Source of the DNA: Gyromitra esculenta
Taxonomy: Eukaryota > Ascomycota > Pezizomycetes > Pezizales > Discinaceae
NCBI GenBank assembly: GCA_038503075.1
Contig: JBCAML010000011.1
Span: 1,612,001-1,676,000 of the forward strand
DNA length: 64,000 nt
Reading direction: 5' to 3'
Part shown: positions 47,592 to 60,142 of the stretch, piece by piece
Layout: every line of letters begins with the position of its first letter
Numbering within the stretch: position 1 is the first letter of the stretch
Notes under the pieces: generated by a model
Databases searched by the model: none
Seen by the model: the letters and a program-made list of their open reading frames with translations, nothing else
What the model was told of the DNA's origin: nothing
Program-made: the position numbers and the translations under genes

Positions 47592-49622
47592 GAAAATGGG
47601 CAAAGAACAGCCCCAGTATCTGGGAGAGCAGGAAGGATATCACGCACGCATTATCTTAAACGTAATATAGCAATGGGCGAGGGGTTGTTCTTTATTGTAA
47701 TATTAGACACAAGGGATTCGCCTTAAGTTGTTAGGCTACAGCCTAGCAAAAGAAATGGACTCTCATCTCACCTCTTATTAGGTTTAAAGTTGAGAAGGAT
47801 ATGCGTGTGATGTAGTGATGGACTAGATTCCGTGATCTACATAGTTAGCGAGTGATTGCACATGATTTCAATTTATTTATTGCCTCAAGTAATGCGGGAG
47901 GTACATTATAAACAACAACCATTCTCCAAGTGTAAAATACCTTCTACGGTATGAAAAACAGTGAAATTGCTACCCGTTCTCCCAAAAAAAAAATTTTTTT
48001 ACAGGAATAAAGCCGTATTCCTTGAACAATCGTTACCAATTTCATGCTCCTCTTATATACTAGCGTAAGGGAGGTAGTTGTGTTGTAGTCATAAATATAG
48101 TGGTATCTAATACGTAAACTTATCTCTTATTTTTTCTTTATCAGATTTCTTCAAACTCTTTCAGTTCCTCTTCAAACTCTTCCTCCTATTCTTTAAGTAC
48201 CTTCTGCTTCACCTGCTTCTGACAGCTTTCGAGTATTAACTTCGAAGACTAGCTTTGAGATTTGAGCCTGTTTAGTTCTTACTCCTTTCTATATCTTTTA
48301 ACTTCCCACGACCATTATTCACCTTAGCGTTCATCCTATCATTGCCATAGCCGCCTTCTTTTTTCCTTAAATCATTGTTTCATTGTTTCTAAAGGTACAA
48401 GAATGCCACATGCAACCGAAGTTATAGCGTGAACAAAACCCTTTGCCATAGCCGCCTTCATTCATTCCATATATATACCAACCCATTATATATGTACAGA
48501 GGTGTCGTTTAGTGGGGCGAAAATGGCAACGCCACACTCCAGAAATATATTAATATGGACTATTTCCCCAAGTTCACAAAATAGTTTAAAGCTATGCTTC
48601 AAGATAAAAATGTTTCTCTTGTAACTCTACCCACTTGTTTATTTTTATACTTAAACCCCATTGTCTACATGGTAAAGTTAAATCCTATTGCTAAAATACG
48701 GTATTGTTGTTATCGCCTCATTAAACGAATTATCACTGTATTAGTCCATTAATCCACCTCCACAAAGAGCAGAAATGCATTAAAATAGCTAGCTAAGTCA
48801 CATTCACACCCGAGCTAGAACAAGACTGTGGTACTAGTAGAACTACATACACCATTGTCACCACCATACCAGTAGTTAAGTTGCAGGCACACCGTCGCAA
48901 AGCAGAACCTCTTCCCACAGCTCTAGAAGAAGGGGTAGTACTGGGAATTCTGGGAATAATGATAAACTGATGAATCTTAGTCCATTTTTGCTTTGATGGT
49001 GACAAGATGGGCTGGTTGTAAGTGGGTGATAGTCATGATTTATCACTCGAACCACGAACAACTTCGTATTATTGTTGTTGTTTATTCATTAGGTACATTC
49101 AACCCGAAGGTTATGGTGCTCTACAACTTCGTATTAGATAGATAGATAGATAATTCGTACACGCATCTAGCCCTTAGGTTATGGCGGCCAGCTAAAACAA
49201 AAACAAAAACAAAAAAAGTAAAGTAAAGTAAAACCAAACAATAAACAATAAACAAAGCTTAAGCAAAACAAACAATACCATCTCATACGTCCTCATCATT
49301 CTCCACTTATAACAATAAAACACTAAAACAATACAACAAAACGAACAACTCCGTATTGGAATAGTAGGTATTAGAGGAATCGATTGCTTGTATTGTTTGC
49401 CCCACTAAAAGCTAGTAGTACGTTCTCGTGTATAACAACCCCCGGGTGCCCGTACGTATACTTAGACCCGTGTCTCCCACTAATTTCCGGCCTCCGGAGC
49501 CACGCCAGAAGGGTCCCCCCCCAGTATTAGGAAACTCCTCCGACACCTCGAACGAGTACTATTCCACTCAAGCCGAAAAAAGAATATGTAAACAAATGTT
49601 AGTATTGCATATATAACAGTTC

Positions 49623-49680
49623 AGCCAATAAAAAGTATGATTAATCTATCTATCTATCTATCTATCAGCCAATAAAAAGG
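49623..49680. repeat. TCTA microsatellite between 14-bp direct repeats
   Basis: CAGCCAATAAAAAG occurs at 49623-49636 and 49667-49680, with an (ATCT)n run at 49645-49667 between the copies. A GATA tract of opposite orientation lies 500 bp to the left (49135-49152). Confidence 0.7.
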
Positions 49681-52148
49681 TTCAAAATACCCGGCTTACA
49701 GAGCCTACAGACCACCGGAGACCGACTAACTTGGGCCGAATCCCAACCAATGGAATATGTAAGTACGTAATATTTCATGATCCAGCAGACACTACTAGGA
49801 TAAGATGATTGATTGTTCGCTCTCTAAAGGTCATTAACACGTCTCGTACATTCTTGGTGTGACCTAACATAGCTTTAATCGATTTCCTCAACAAAAAGCA
49901 TTATTCGTAATCCCCGATTAGTTTTCGAAACCCTAGCATCCAGACCCTTTACCAGTAGGCTTGCTGACAACATAGAGAGGACTTAAGAATGATTTTGATC
50001 TAGGTAGAAGAATCTAGCTGAGTAAAAGGAACACCCTCACACATACGTATCGTATCGCCTGGTGGGTGGCTATGCTGGGTCTCGGGTGCTAAACCCTTTT
50101 GTTCCTTTACTCCCCAAAGGCTCCACACCTTTATTCAGATCCCCAACACCAACACTTCAAAATGACAGGAGGAATATCGACGACACTGCATAAAATAAAA
50201 TGAAATACCTTTTTTCTTTCCTCGGAGTTGGATAATCAATGGAGAGACGGAAACACACCCCACAAACATAGGCAATCACTCGTACGTTCTTGCTATTAGT
50301 GCACTCTCCTTATAGGGATACAACAGCATACTAAATGCATACTCCCATTTAATAAACGGGAAGCTTAAGGAGAGAGAAAATATGTAAGAGCAGAAAGGGA
50401 ATCAAAAAGTAGGCTAAATTTACATGCACCCGCATAGCAAGCAAATAATAATCACACCTATCTAGAAAAGCGTCGTAGGGCTCGAGCTACATCTACGTAT
50501 ACCTCACCCTTGTATCTAGTTTCAAATAGGTGTCGCCGCCTTCCCGATAGTAATAAATAGTACTCTTCAATTTAATCACATGCGATCACTCGATTGATCG
50601 GCTGCCAAAGCTAAACGCAAGACAGCGAAAGCTAGTCCCCATAATCCTAAATATGCCGAGAGAATTCGGTCTATACAATTGATGAAGCTCGTATCTAGGC
50701 AGGCCTGAGTAAGCCCAGACATGGCCCCGACAAGCCTCAATACCTCTAGTTTCTATATGTTTCTCCGGAGTAAGCTTAAGGAGTACCGCAGTGCCGTAAC
50801 ACTCAGAAAATATCGCACGCCAAACCTCGTATTATATAAAAGTTAACTATCATAGTTAGTCTCGTCAGAGGTATCCACACAAGCGGTGATAAAGACGCTA
50901 TGGCCATCCGTTCCGTTGCAGTAATAGAAATTAACCTTCCTTTAATGGCTAGGCCGGATTACCGACGGAGTTCCCTCGGATGCAAAACACAGTATACCTC
51001 CGTGGAAAGAATGTCTTGTGAGATGTGATGCGACTGGTCCTAAATTACACCTCGATTATGTAGTACACAGTTATTGCAGATATAAATCATGAAATATGAT
51101 TCGTGTTACGTATTAAAGTGAGACACGCGACACCATTGCCTTATAGAGAAGAATGGGGCAAAGTAATATTATCCCAAGGTTTCTGTGAGTTACTCATTAT
51201 ACTAGAAATGGCGAACAGCAATATCTCCGCCAAAAGCCGGTGGCAATCGACGTTCTAATCTCAACGGTCTTGCAGCGCTTTGCACAGGGAAGATCCATCT
51301 CTTCCAATATGCATTAATCTATCCCGCCCCGCAATATAATAGAATCGTTTATTGGGGAACACGTATGATATGCTGCAGTTGCAACACCGTTGAATAATCC
51401 CAACAACACAAACATTCGCTCAATCAAAAACCTGGGGTACATATGCGGAGTACCGAGGAAAAGAAAAGGCCGGGCCACACATTTTTTTAATTTTTATCTC
51501 GGAGTTTACCATCTTCACGAGCATAAATCCATGTCTCCAACCAGGCATCCAAAAACTCGGAAAGCTTACGAACCGGGCACTAACTTAATTGCGGGGGATT
51601 TTCAACGGCATGCGTACGCCTCGAGATGCAACTGGGACTCGAAAAATGACTCCCCCTAGACGATGCCTCTTGAAACCGCATAGTACTAGACAACGCGCGT
51701 TATTTTGAAAAAAAAAAAGCCGTGCGAGCTTCTTGTATTTTGATTAATATGAACCATATCCATCCTGGCTTTTGCTCGGCCTCGGCATATCTTGAACCCA
51801 TATGCATCCCCCCCTACTTTGAGCTAATTACTTATCCGATACTCTTAGACTTCTCTCTATCCATGTGATTATCCTTTTGTAGCTTTTCAATATTTGGAAA
51901 AACGCAATAATCTTCCCCACACAAATTTCCTACAGAGCAGGGATTACAGAATCGCAAATTTCACATTCTTCAAGGGGGTGGAAAAACAATCAGCCATCGC
52001 CCCAGATAATTCCAAATACTAGCAATTGTCAGCAAATCCGCTTACCTCTCCTGCTTACAATCGAAATTACGCCAAATTTTCGGGGCCAAAAGGGGGTTGC
52101 CTAGTGGTGCTTGTTACCCTTTCTGGTACAAATGCCTGCTAACAAGAA

Positions 52149-52160
52149 AACCCTAACCCT
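52149..52160 (-). promoter_or_regulatory. Telobox-like motif AACCCTAACCCT
   Basis: Reverse-strand exact copy of the 12-mer at 6947 and 30577. It stands in the desert, with no gene within 4 kb. Confidence 0.3.
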
Positions 52161-53157
52161 GCGACGATCCCGGGCCTAGGAAATACCTGTGCGATGAGTT
52201 CTTCATAAGGCGTTCTGGCATATAGCAACAATACGTTATTAAGCAAAAAAAAGTACACACCAGATCGAGTGATGGCACGTGCATCGGTATTCTCAGCGTC
52301 TGATCGGATTCGGTAGATTGTTAGCCCATGTCTCGGCAATTAAGCTACCAAGCTCGCTTCAGTACTTTCCCCCTTCGAACCTGTGGGCCATGTACAAGGA
52401 CCCTCGCTATAGCAAATAGAGTGGTCGAACAGCAGGTCTCTGCAGCGATTAGATATTCGAGAATATAGTTGGCAACTGGAGTCGTAGCTTTTTTTTTTGC
52501 AAGACATGTATACGTAGATCTCGAGCCACAGAAGGCTTAGTGGTGCCCCGTAGTTCAACCACAGTTAAAGGTTATTGGTATTGCTTTGGGGAACCACAAC
52601 ACCAAAGCACTGCGACTCTTCTCTCTCGCTAAGATGTTCCAAGTTTATCCTAGGTGTGCCTTCAATAGATTCTTGGAAGGGTGGGCAGGAAATTAACATG
52701 AAGCTATAGTCCACTTGTTTGAACAGTGAACCAAGACCACCCCCCTCGCTAGCCAATGCAGACGCCCCCTACCCTATGCCATTTCATCCAGAGCCTTGTA
52801 CAAGTTTCAACTTCTCGCTAAAGCCCTCGACATCCCTCCTCTCCCTCTCTCTCCCAGGTTTCTCATGTGCACGGGTTAAGCCCTTTCCGAAAAAAATCCT
52901 CCTCCATTATCAAGACCGGACAAAGCAGCCCCAGGATAGTGTATTCTTGTGTCACACGAACCTTCAATTGGGTACGCAGCATAGCCTGGTTTCAGTATCG
53001 GATACGATACTCATTGGCCACTCTACACTGGGGGCCATGTCAGGCCGAGAAAAATTAGCAATAGCAACAGGGTTATTTTGTTGTAATGGTCAGCCGGCTT
53101 CGTTCGTGCAATTCCTACGAAGGATTTGTAGGTCCCATAGATACGAGTCTCGGGATT

Positions 53158-53173
53158 AGATCTGATCAGATCT
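53158..53173. repeat. 16-bp perfect palindrome
   Basis: AGATCTGATCAGATCT reads identically on both strands. It stands in a gene-free stretch and has no neighbouring feature to explain it. Confidence 0.6.
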
Positions 53174-55322
53174 GCAAGCAGCACACTTTCCCGCTCCCGC
53201 GGTGGAGGGGTGTTAGGGGGAGGGTGGGGAGGGAAGCAGCTGAATAGGTAGGGTATGGGGGGGGACAAATACCCTTTTAACATCCCTGTATTAGGCAATT
53301 GTATAAAATAGATTTCCGGCCCCCAGGGGGGGGGTTTTTTTTCTGTCCGGGGTACAAGGCGTTTTATTGAATGAGTGTGAGGGAGAAGCAATTTTGTTTC
53401 CGGTGAGAGGACAATAACCCTGACGGTTCAATTGCAAGGTAATCAATCATCTGAGCCTGTCCAGCTTCTATTATCTCTCTACACTCGGCTGTGCTATACC
53501 ATACCATACCATACTCCAATATGCATGTAACTCAACTGCGTTCAACTGCAGATTCCCTTGGGGAGGGGATGGGGGTGATATTCCTCATGCGACAAAGTTG
53601 CGCATATGCAACGCTCTCTATCCTCAAGCCAATAAAACCACATAAACGTGCTCTACACAAATACCTCCAGTTAAAACAGAAAGCTAACCCAGTCTACGCC
53701 GCGGCAGCACGCTTCTCCGGGGATCTCTAGCACGGGAAGGGGGGTAAACGGTTCAACGTGGGACACTAGAGGAGGTGTGTAAAGTCGTGAACGCAAGGAC
53801 AAAAAGAAAAACGGTCGATCGATCTATGTGGAGGAATAACGTGGTTGTCGTCAATTCCTTACCCGTCGATTAAATACTAGAAATAGATCCAAAAAGTAAC
53901 GGAAAGATACTCACCGGGGGGCGGGGGGGGTGTACGGGTATAGATGCTCTGATAGATATTTTTTTTCTCGCTCGCTATCTCAACCCTGACAAGCACATTC
54001 AATATGTTGAATACAACCCTGATCGTGGCAATATGCATGATGTTCAGCCCTATCCTCTTAAACTTTCTATTTATTTATTTTTCCCCAGGCCCGAATTGAG
54101 GACTTCCCACACCGAGTGAGGAGCAGTGATACCGTAACTTAGTAAACATCAAAAAACATCAAAGTATCTAGGTACCTGTTCATCCGGCTGACAATGGCCC
54201 CCCCATTAGTAACCGCTACATCGCGTGAGAAAAAAAAAGGGGGGGTTATTTCGTCAGCAAAGACAATAGGGTAATATCGTCCTTCTCCAGAAATATTAGC
54301 CGTATGATGAACCCCGGAGGTTGTATGGAAAAGTAAAATAAATAAATAGAAACCTCGTAAATTGCGGGAGATGGCCTCTATTTAAGCGAACCCTTCCGAT
54401 AGATAATCCGCCCGTTTACAAAATACAGTAGCTGTCTATCACGGTTCACCCAGGTATCTCCACCCCTCCTAACTACATACCCTGTCTATTCCAAGGATCC
54501 TGAAAATCTCAAACCAAACCACCAAACCACCACCATCATCATCATCATCAAGCCCGACCCACTTCGGGAAAGACAGAGGTATCTGCATAGTGAGCGAGTG
54601 AGTGAAAAAAAAAAGCTTCTTTTTGACGCGGGCCGCGTTGACTTGCCGGTGGAGTAACCCTGGAACGAAGCGGGACGAACGGGTATTCCCATAACGACAT
54701 CATTATAACTCATAATGCATAGAACTAGAAGATTTGGACAATCGACACAGTATGTGTGTGACGACAAAGCCATAACAATCATCGCCATCACCAGAAAAAT
54801 CTAACTATCCCGGTTTTTCCGGAAGGTAGGTATGTATCTTTTTGCTCCAGTACGAACATGGGGTTTTTTTTCCTTTTCCTTTTCCTTTTCTATATTGCCA
54901 GGAAAAGCTATGCAGGATGTTAACTATACAGGACATTATTTATTTTTTTGTTCGAGTATATATACGCAAATAAGTATTGATATACACTACATTACATATC
55001 CCCCATACCCCCCCCCCCAAATTTGTACCTTCCTTCTTAATTTCCTCTACCAAATTTAACGCCGGACATTAACGCTCTAACGCCGCTCATAAACCTCCCC
55101 CCCCTTGCCCGCGTATATCCATAGATGTATTATTTCTTGAATTTTTGAATTTTTGAATTTTGAATATTTTCTTATTGTTCCGGATCCTCACCGTTCCACT
55201 CACCGTACGTTCACGGTATTGTTGCCGTGCGCCTCGGACTCAGTTATACACACGCCCCCGAGCACCAAATAGGGAAGAAGCAAGCGCGATGGGAAGGGAA
55301 ATCGGTAAGTTAGAGCTCCTGT

Positions 55323-55424
55323 CGAGAGAGAGAGAGAGGGTGAGTGAGAGAAACCCCAAGACACACACACACCCGCACCCACCACCCCACATACATACAC
55401 ACACGCACACACGCACACACCACC
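55323..55424. repeat. GA and CA microsatellite cluster
   Basis: A GA run (55323-55338) is followed by interrupted CA repeats with CACCC and CATACA variants (55360-55424). Confidence 0.8.
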
Positions 55425-55530
55425 AGGGAAGAGGTACTTCCACATCCAGAGATATGCATACATAGAGCTTGTGGAGTAGACTGAATCGAATAAGGACTAG
55501 CGGTGAAAAGCCCTGTTTAATTGAAACGGT

Positions 55531-55598
55531 ACGTGCGTGCGTGCGTGCGTTCGTGCGTTCGTGCGTTCGTGCGTTCGTGCGTGCGTGTATGTATGTGT
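55531..55598. repeat. GTGC/GTTC tetranucleotide array
   Basis: GTGC units at both ends flank alternating GTGC and GTTC units, giving an eight-base higher-order period (GTGCGTTC), then drift into GTATGTAT. Confidence 0.85.
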
Positions 55599-56627
55599 GA
55601 GGCCTGGGTTAACTACATGTATTCCGAGGTAAGAGAGAAAGAGAGAGAGAGTATCGTGGCTATGGTGGACTACAGAACTTACACAAACGGACAGAAAGCT
55701 TGTTCCATGCGGTTTATTACTATGTTATGTCAATGTGGGTATGTGTGCACACACATTCCTCATGCCTGGTGCCACCCCTCATATTTTTCCCCGCAACACG
55801 CACGAGCCTGCTGTGCTCAATAGAGACTAAAGCACATCAATCATACCAAGCTCTGCTCGGGTACATACGTGCTATTGACCATCACCATTTGTATCCTATA
55901 AACCGTCTCTCAGTATTTATAGATGAGCATTCGGGCTGAACTTATGTAACTGTTACAAACAGAAACGTCCGAATTAAGAATGTGAACGTGTGATCAAACT
56001 CTAGCAAAACTTCAATGGGGAGTATCCCGTACCGCCAGTCCAAATGTTGCTGTGGTGGCGGTGGTGCCCCCTTGGCCTTGTAAGGAGAAAAAAGGGGGAG
56101 GACATTACAATCAGTATGTAATTCTCATATATCAAATGCGTAAAACGAAGAATTCTCAAACTTAACATTATGCCACCTTATACAGTCATTACCCCCTACG
56201 ATGATATGCCATAACTACAGTTTTGTCTTTGATATTCAACATGTCAAAATTTTGTTTGCTTCCCGAATGAACCCCATTTTGCTCATAAATAAATGTAGAC
56301 AATATGACAACCCCCTTTCCACCACTCAGGGAAGTGTGGAATGTGTAGAGGGAAAAAATACAACATATACAAAAAGGCATTAAGAGATGAAGAACCAAAA
56401 CCGTGATGATGCGCTGAAAGAAACCAAAACACCAAAAAGAAGAAAGTGAAAAAAATGGATATGAAAAACCGAACGCTTACGAAGAAACATCGAACAAAAA
56501 AAAAAGGACCCACTTGACCTTTGAAAAGAAAATAAAGACGAGAAATATGCCGGGAAAAAAACGAGAATCCTTTCCCCATGCCGATGAGCCATATTTCACA
56601 CCGTGCTGAAATCCCAAGGACGCCAAA

Positions 56628-58457
56628 TCATGTAACTAGAAAGTCGTACCCCATGTCCTGAATTATTTTCTCCCAGTCCCAACTCATATCCTCTTCACCC
56701 ATATCCATAAGCTCCCAAACCTTCTTCACAACCTCGTGCGCAGTAACTATATTTCCCAACCCGGAATACTCATGGAGGCCGATGAACCGCTGCGAAATCT
56801 CGGGTCGTTGATCCTTGTTGAACGCGGCGCAGCCAAGAATAAAGAGTGGCATCAGTAGTATGCTCTGCGTTCCAGAATTTTCCGGAAGACGCCTGAGATA
56901 CTCAAGGCCCTCTTCGACGGCAAGGTCAATCTTTGGGCTTGCTGTGGAAGGCATGATCGTCCGGTACAAGTACACCCAGGTGGATTGACGATAAAGCTGG
57001 GCAGCGATGAAACGGTGAGATTCCGGCACCTGAGCCGGGACCCAGTCCCGAATCTCAGAATCGATAGCAACAGCCTGGGAAAGCACTTCGTAATCGACGG
57101 GTGGGTGATCGCCCCTGGTTTTCCTCCCTCTGATGTGATCTCGTAGAAGAGTAATCTTTGATAAATATCCAAACAAACCATCGAGGACGCCTAGAAGAGC
57201 ACCCGCCTCCGGCTGAATAATGAAGGCTGGAAGTGTGTAGTTCTCCATGAGTAGAAGCGGTCGTCTATCAAGGGTCGTCACTGAATTTATCACGTCGTGG
57301 TACATGAAAAACTCGTAGAGAAAGTTGCTGAAAGCGCTGTTGTTTTTCTTATTGTTTTCCGAATTCGCAAAAGCCAACATATGCCTCGCGGCGTCGAGGT
57401 GCGGTCTATATTCCCCTTCAGTCTCTCCCTTGCATATAGAGTCCAAACAAAGTATAAGTGTCGTGGCGATCGTAGGGTCACCAGCAATTGGAATTTGGCC
57501 AGTGACGGCCGGATCGTTGCGCAGATATTGCATGGCCTTTCCGAAATGATGGTGTTGGGCAATACTGTAGGACGAATCAATATTAGACAAATGAGAACCC
57601 GAGAGGCATAGCAACGAATGCATTAAGCCACGATTCTCAAGCGCTAGCGGGAGAAGCATTTCCTGGAAAGGATTGGTGCTGTCGTTGAATAGCGTCAGAA
57701 TGCGACTGACATTTCGGACGAAATGATCCAACAGAGCTCTGTCTATTCGTGTTTCTACGCCGTCGATTAAACACGGGAGCTCCGAAATCCGGGCGAGCGT
57801 GGTTGGGTGGAATCTGCCTGCGAACGGGGTTAGTAGATTGACGTTTGGTGTGAAAGCTCGCTGTGTGGATTCACCACCTTCTGCCTTCTGACGACCGCTC
57901 TGCCAGACTGTCTTCTCCGGGTATCCTTCACACACCACAGCGTTCTTGATACAGTTGTTGCCTATGGAGAGATGTCAGGATAAATATCACCAACGTGGAG
58001 CCTGTGAAGTGGGAAGTTGGGGTAGTCAAGCGATGGCAAACGAACATTCTGGTTTCGTCTCGTCACATTTCTTCTTCCTCCTTCTGCAAGTTATACAGCC
58101 TGTTTTAGACCTTCCTTTGGTGACTTTCTGCTGGACCCCTATTGGTGGGAGGGGATGCTTCCGTGGCCGACCTCTGCCACGCTTCGAAGGTTCCCCAGAT
58201 TCTGTGGGTGAAGGTAGGAGCGGCACATTTCTCAACTCATCGTCGTTATCCAACTCCTCGATTTTCGTAACGACCCCGTCCATCATATGAACGTCCGACA
58301 AATAATTGCTGTAGAGAGGCGGAGAGGAAGTGGAAGACGAGGCTGACGGGGAGCTAGAAACCGGGCCACTAGCCCCAGAGGACATTGAACAGGTCGAGCT
58401 TATGGATAAACGAGCTAAATTTCGAGAATTAATCGGATAGCCGCTAATTGCCGCCAT
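56628..58457 (-). CDS. Zn2Cys6 transcription factor with AT-hook, 581 aa
   Basis: A nuclear DNA-binding regulator. Exon 1 is 58457-58046 and exon 2 is 57961-56628; the 84-nt intron (GTTCGT...CATAG) splits the fourth cluster cysteine codon. The join gives a perfect C-x2-C-x6-C-x6-C-x2-C-x6-C cluster: C121, C124, C131, C138, C141, C148 in GCITCRRRKKKCDETKPEC + NNCIKNAVVC. Just before it, KRGRGRPRKHP (92-102) is an AT-hook. The rest resembles the Fungal_trans_2 regulatory domain (helical, LLDHFVRNVSRILTLF, HSLLCLSGSHLS, ARHMLA). The N-terminus is Ser-rich. Start is uncertain: ATG 58457 is the only one in frame, but the frame stays open upstream to a stop near 58590, so an additional 5' exon is possible. 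Target genes cannot be inferred. Confidence 0.88.
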
Positions 58458-59697
58458 ATGCCAGCCAACTCGCTGCACGTCCTCCTCCGATCCCGGGGTT
58501 ATCGGAGAAAAAATGATGGGCAGGATGTTTCGAGTTACCTCAGACCTAGCCTGGCGGCCTAGCGATTGACGACGGCCTGCTTCGTTTTACGTTTTTTTTT
58601 CCTTCTCAAGGGCCCTTAAGAGTGGTCCACTTGGCTCCACAATTCTAACCAAGTAACAGGGTGTACAATATATGAAATGATTGTATGGGGGTGGGGATTC
58701 GGTTGGGTTGGGGAAGAGTTGTGGGATGCTGTGGTTGTGGTTTATGGGGGGGGGTGTGGGTTCGGGCTGGTGTAAGCTGCCCTGTGATAGTAATCGAGTG
58801 TGCAGCAGCCGAATCGATAAGGAGCGGGCAACTGAGCAAGAATATTTCTCGGTTGACCCGAAGAGGCGAGACCACCGGAAAACAAGAACTTCCTCAGACG
58901 GTTCCTTTCTCACCTATAAGGTCGATACAACTTTGCTGGAACAAAGGTCAGATGAAAGCTGTTTCGGGGGGATGACAGAAAGTCAGCAGCCAACCAGCAG
59001 GAGCAGCAGGAGCAGCAACAGCAAACAGTGGTGCGAGGCGCTAGGGTAGGCAATCGGGAGTAGCGACCGACTAGCCGGACGACCGAGCGATAATGCCTAA
59101 CAGCACGACACGCGATGAAGCGAACAACGGATAGCGGTTCTCGGCGAGACTTGATAGAATCTAGGGGAAGAGCAGGAGGGAAGAGGAGAGGTAAAAGGAA
59201 GAAAGCGGGTCCGATGGAAAGATTCAATTTCTGCAATGGGAAGGGGGGGGTGGTGTGCTGAATTATATGGAACTGGGTGGAAAGCCTCTATGGAAGGGAA
59301 AGGGAAAGACACACACCACCTCCACTACAAACTGGGGGGAGCAACAATCGATATATGTATCGGCAAGTACGTACTACTGTGACTTTCTCTAATGGCTGAG
59401 GGGGAGAGAGTGGGGGCAATGTAATGTACAGATACAAGGGCGACCCGCTAATTGGCGATAGATGGATAGGTAGATAGACGAAGCCAAGTGCTAGGTATTC
59501 ACGGAAACTCAACGCCGCCCAAAGAGGAGGAGGGATAGACGATGAAGGTGGTGATGTATGTGATGGCGGGAGAGGATGGAGAAACGGTGGAAGACGGAAG
59601 CGGTGCTGGAAAGACCGAAGGGAAGCAGGCGAGCGAGCATCCGCAGCAAGGGAGAGACGGATGCTTAGCTTAGCTTAGCTGGGGTCAAGAGGATGAG

Positions 59698-59768
59698 GGA
59701 TGGATGGATGGATGGACGGATGGATGGACGGTGGACGGCGGACGGTGGACAGCGGACGGTGGATGGTG
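59698..59768. repeat. GGAT/GGAC minisatellite
   Basis: Repeated GGATGGATGGAC units pass into GGACGGTGGACGGC units. It lies 1.24 kb upstream of the Zn2Cys6 gene start and is preceded by a GCTTA repeat at 59663-59680. Confidence 0.85.
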
Positions 59769-60096
59769 GTGAATGGTGCCTGCGCTCCTCGTCCAATATG
59801 TACTACTTGACTACTTGCCGTCAAAAAGATCAAGGGCAGGTACTGATTAGCAGCGACGTGAGCACTTCAGTGATGTGCAGCAGGAGGACGCATTCAAGAG
59901 GCACCCATTTCAACTCCGCCTACCAGTGACTAAGGAGATGGTGACGGCAGCAGTGTCTACATTAATTGCGCACACACATAGTTCCGCATGCTGGCTCGAC
60001 AGATGCGATCTCTCGCGAAAGTTCAGAGGAGTCGTCGTCTTGGAGTAAAGTACCTCCCATCCCATGTACTTTACACGCCCGTAACTTAGCTGCACT

Positions 60097-60142
60097 CCCC
60101 CCCTCCCCCTCCCCCTCCCCCCTCCCTCCCTCCCTCCCCCCC
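60097..60142. repeat. Long C-rich tract, potential i-motif / G-quadruplex
   Basis: 46 bases of C runs (3 to 7 C) separated by single T on the plus strand. The minus strand therefore carries at least eight G runs with one-base loops, a very strong quadruplex-forming pattern, about 1.65 kb upstream of the Zn2Cys6 regulator. Confidence 0.8.

Larger units (their letters stand above)
47592..56627. other. Gene desert, about 9 kb
   Basis: No supportable gene. It is AT-rich from 47.6 to 49.4 kb, with a 17-bp direct repeat (48342-48358 and 48443-48459). It also carries GATA and TCTA microsatellites (49135-49152, 49645-49667), a telobox-like motif (52149-52160), a 16-bp perfect palindrome (53158-53173), and a cluster of CA, GA and GTGC/GTTC microsatellites at 55.3-55.6 kb. 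Poly-C and poly-G runs are frequent. Short frames such as 52719-53159 show no family features. Confidence 0.5.

Noticed and set aside
48508..49410. 11-bp inverted repeat TTTAGTGGGGC / GCCCCACTAAA about 890 bp apart, possibly hAT-like ends
   Set aside because: The flanking 8-mers do not match, so no target duplication supports an element, and similarity stops just inside the ends.
52719..53159. 146-codon plus-strand frame
   Set aside because: Its Pro/Ser/Leu-rich beginning comes from C/T-rich DNA, and no conserved segment or intron signal supports a gene.
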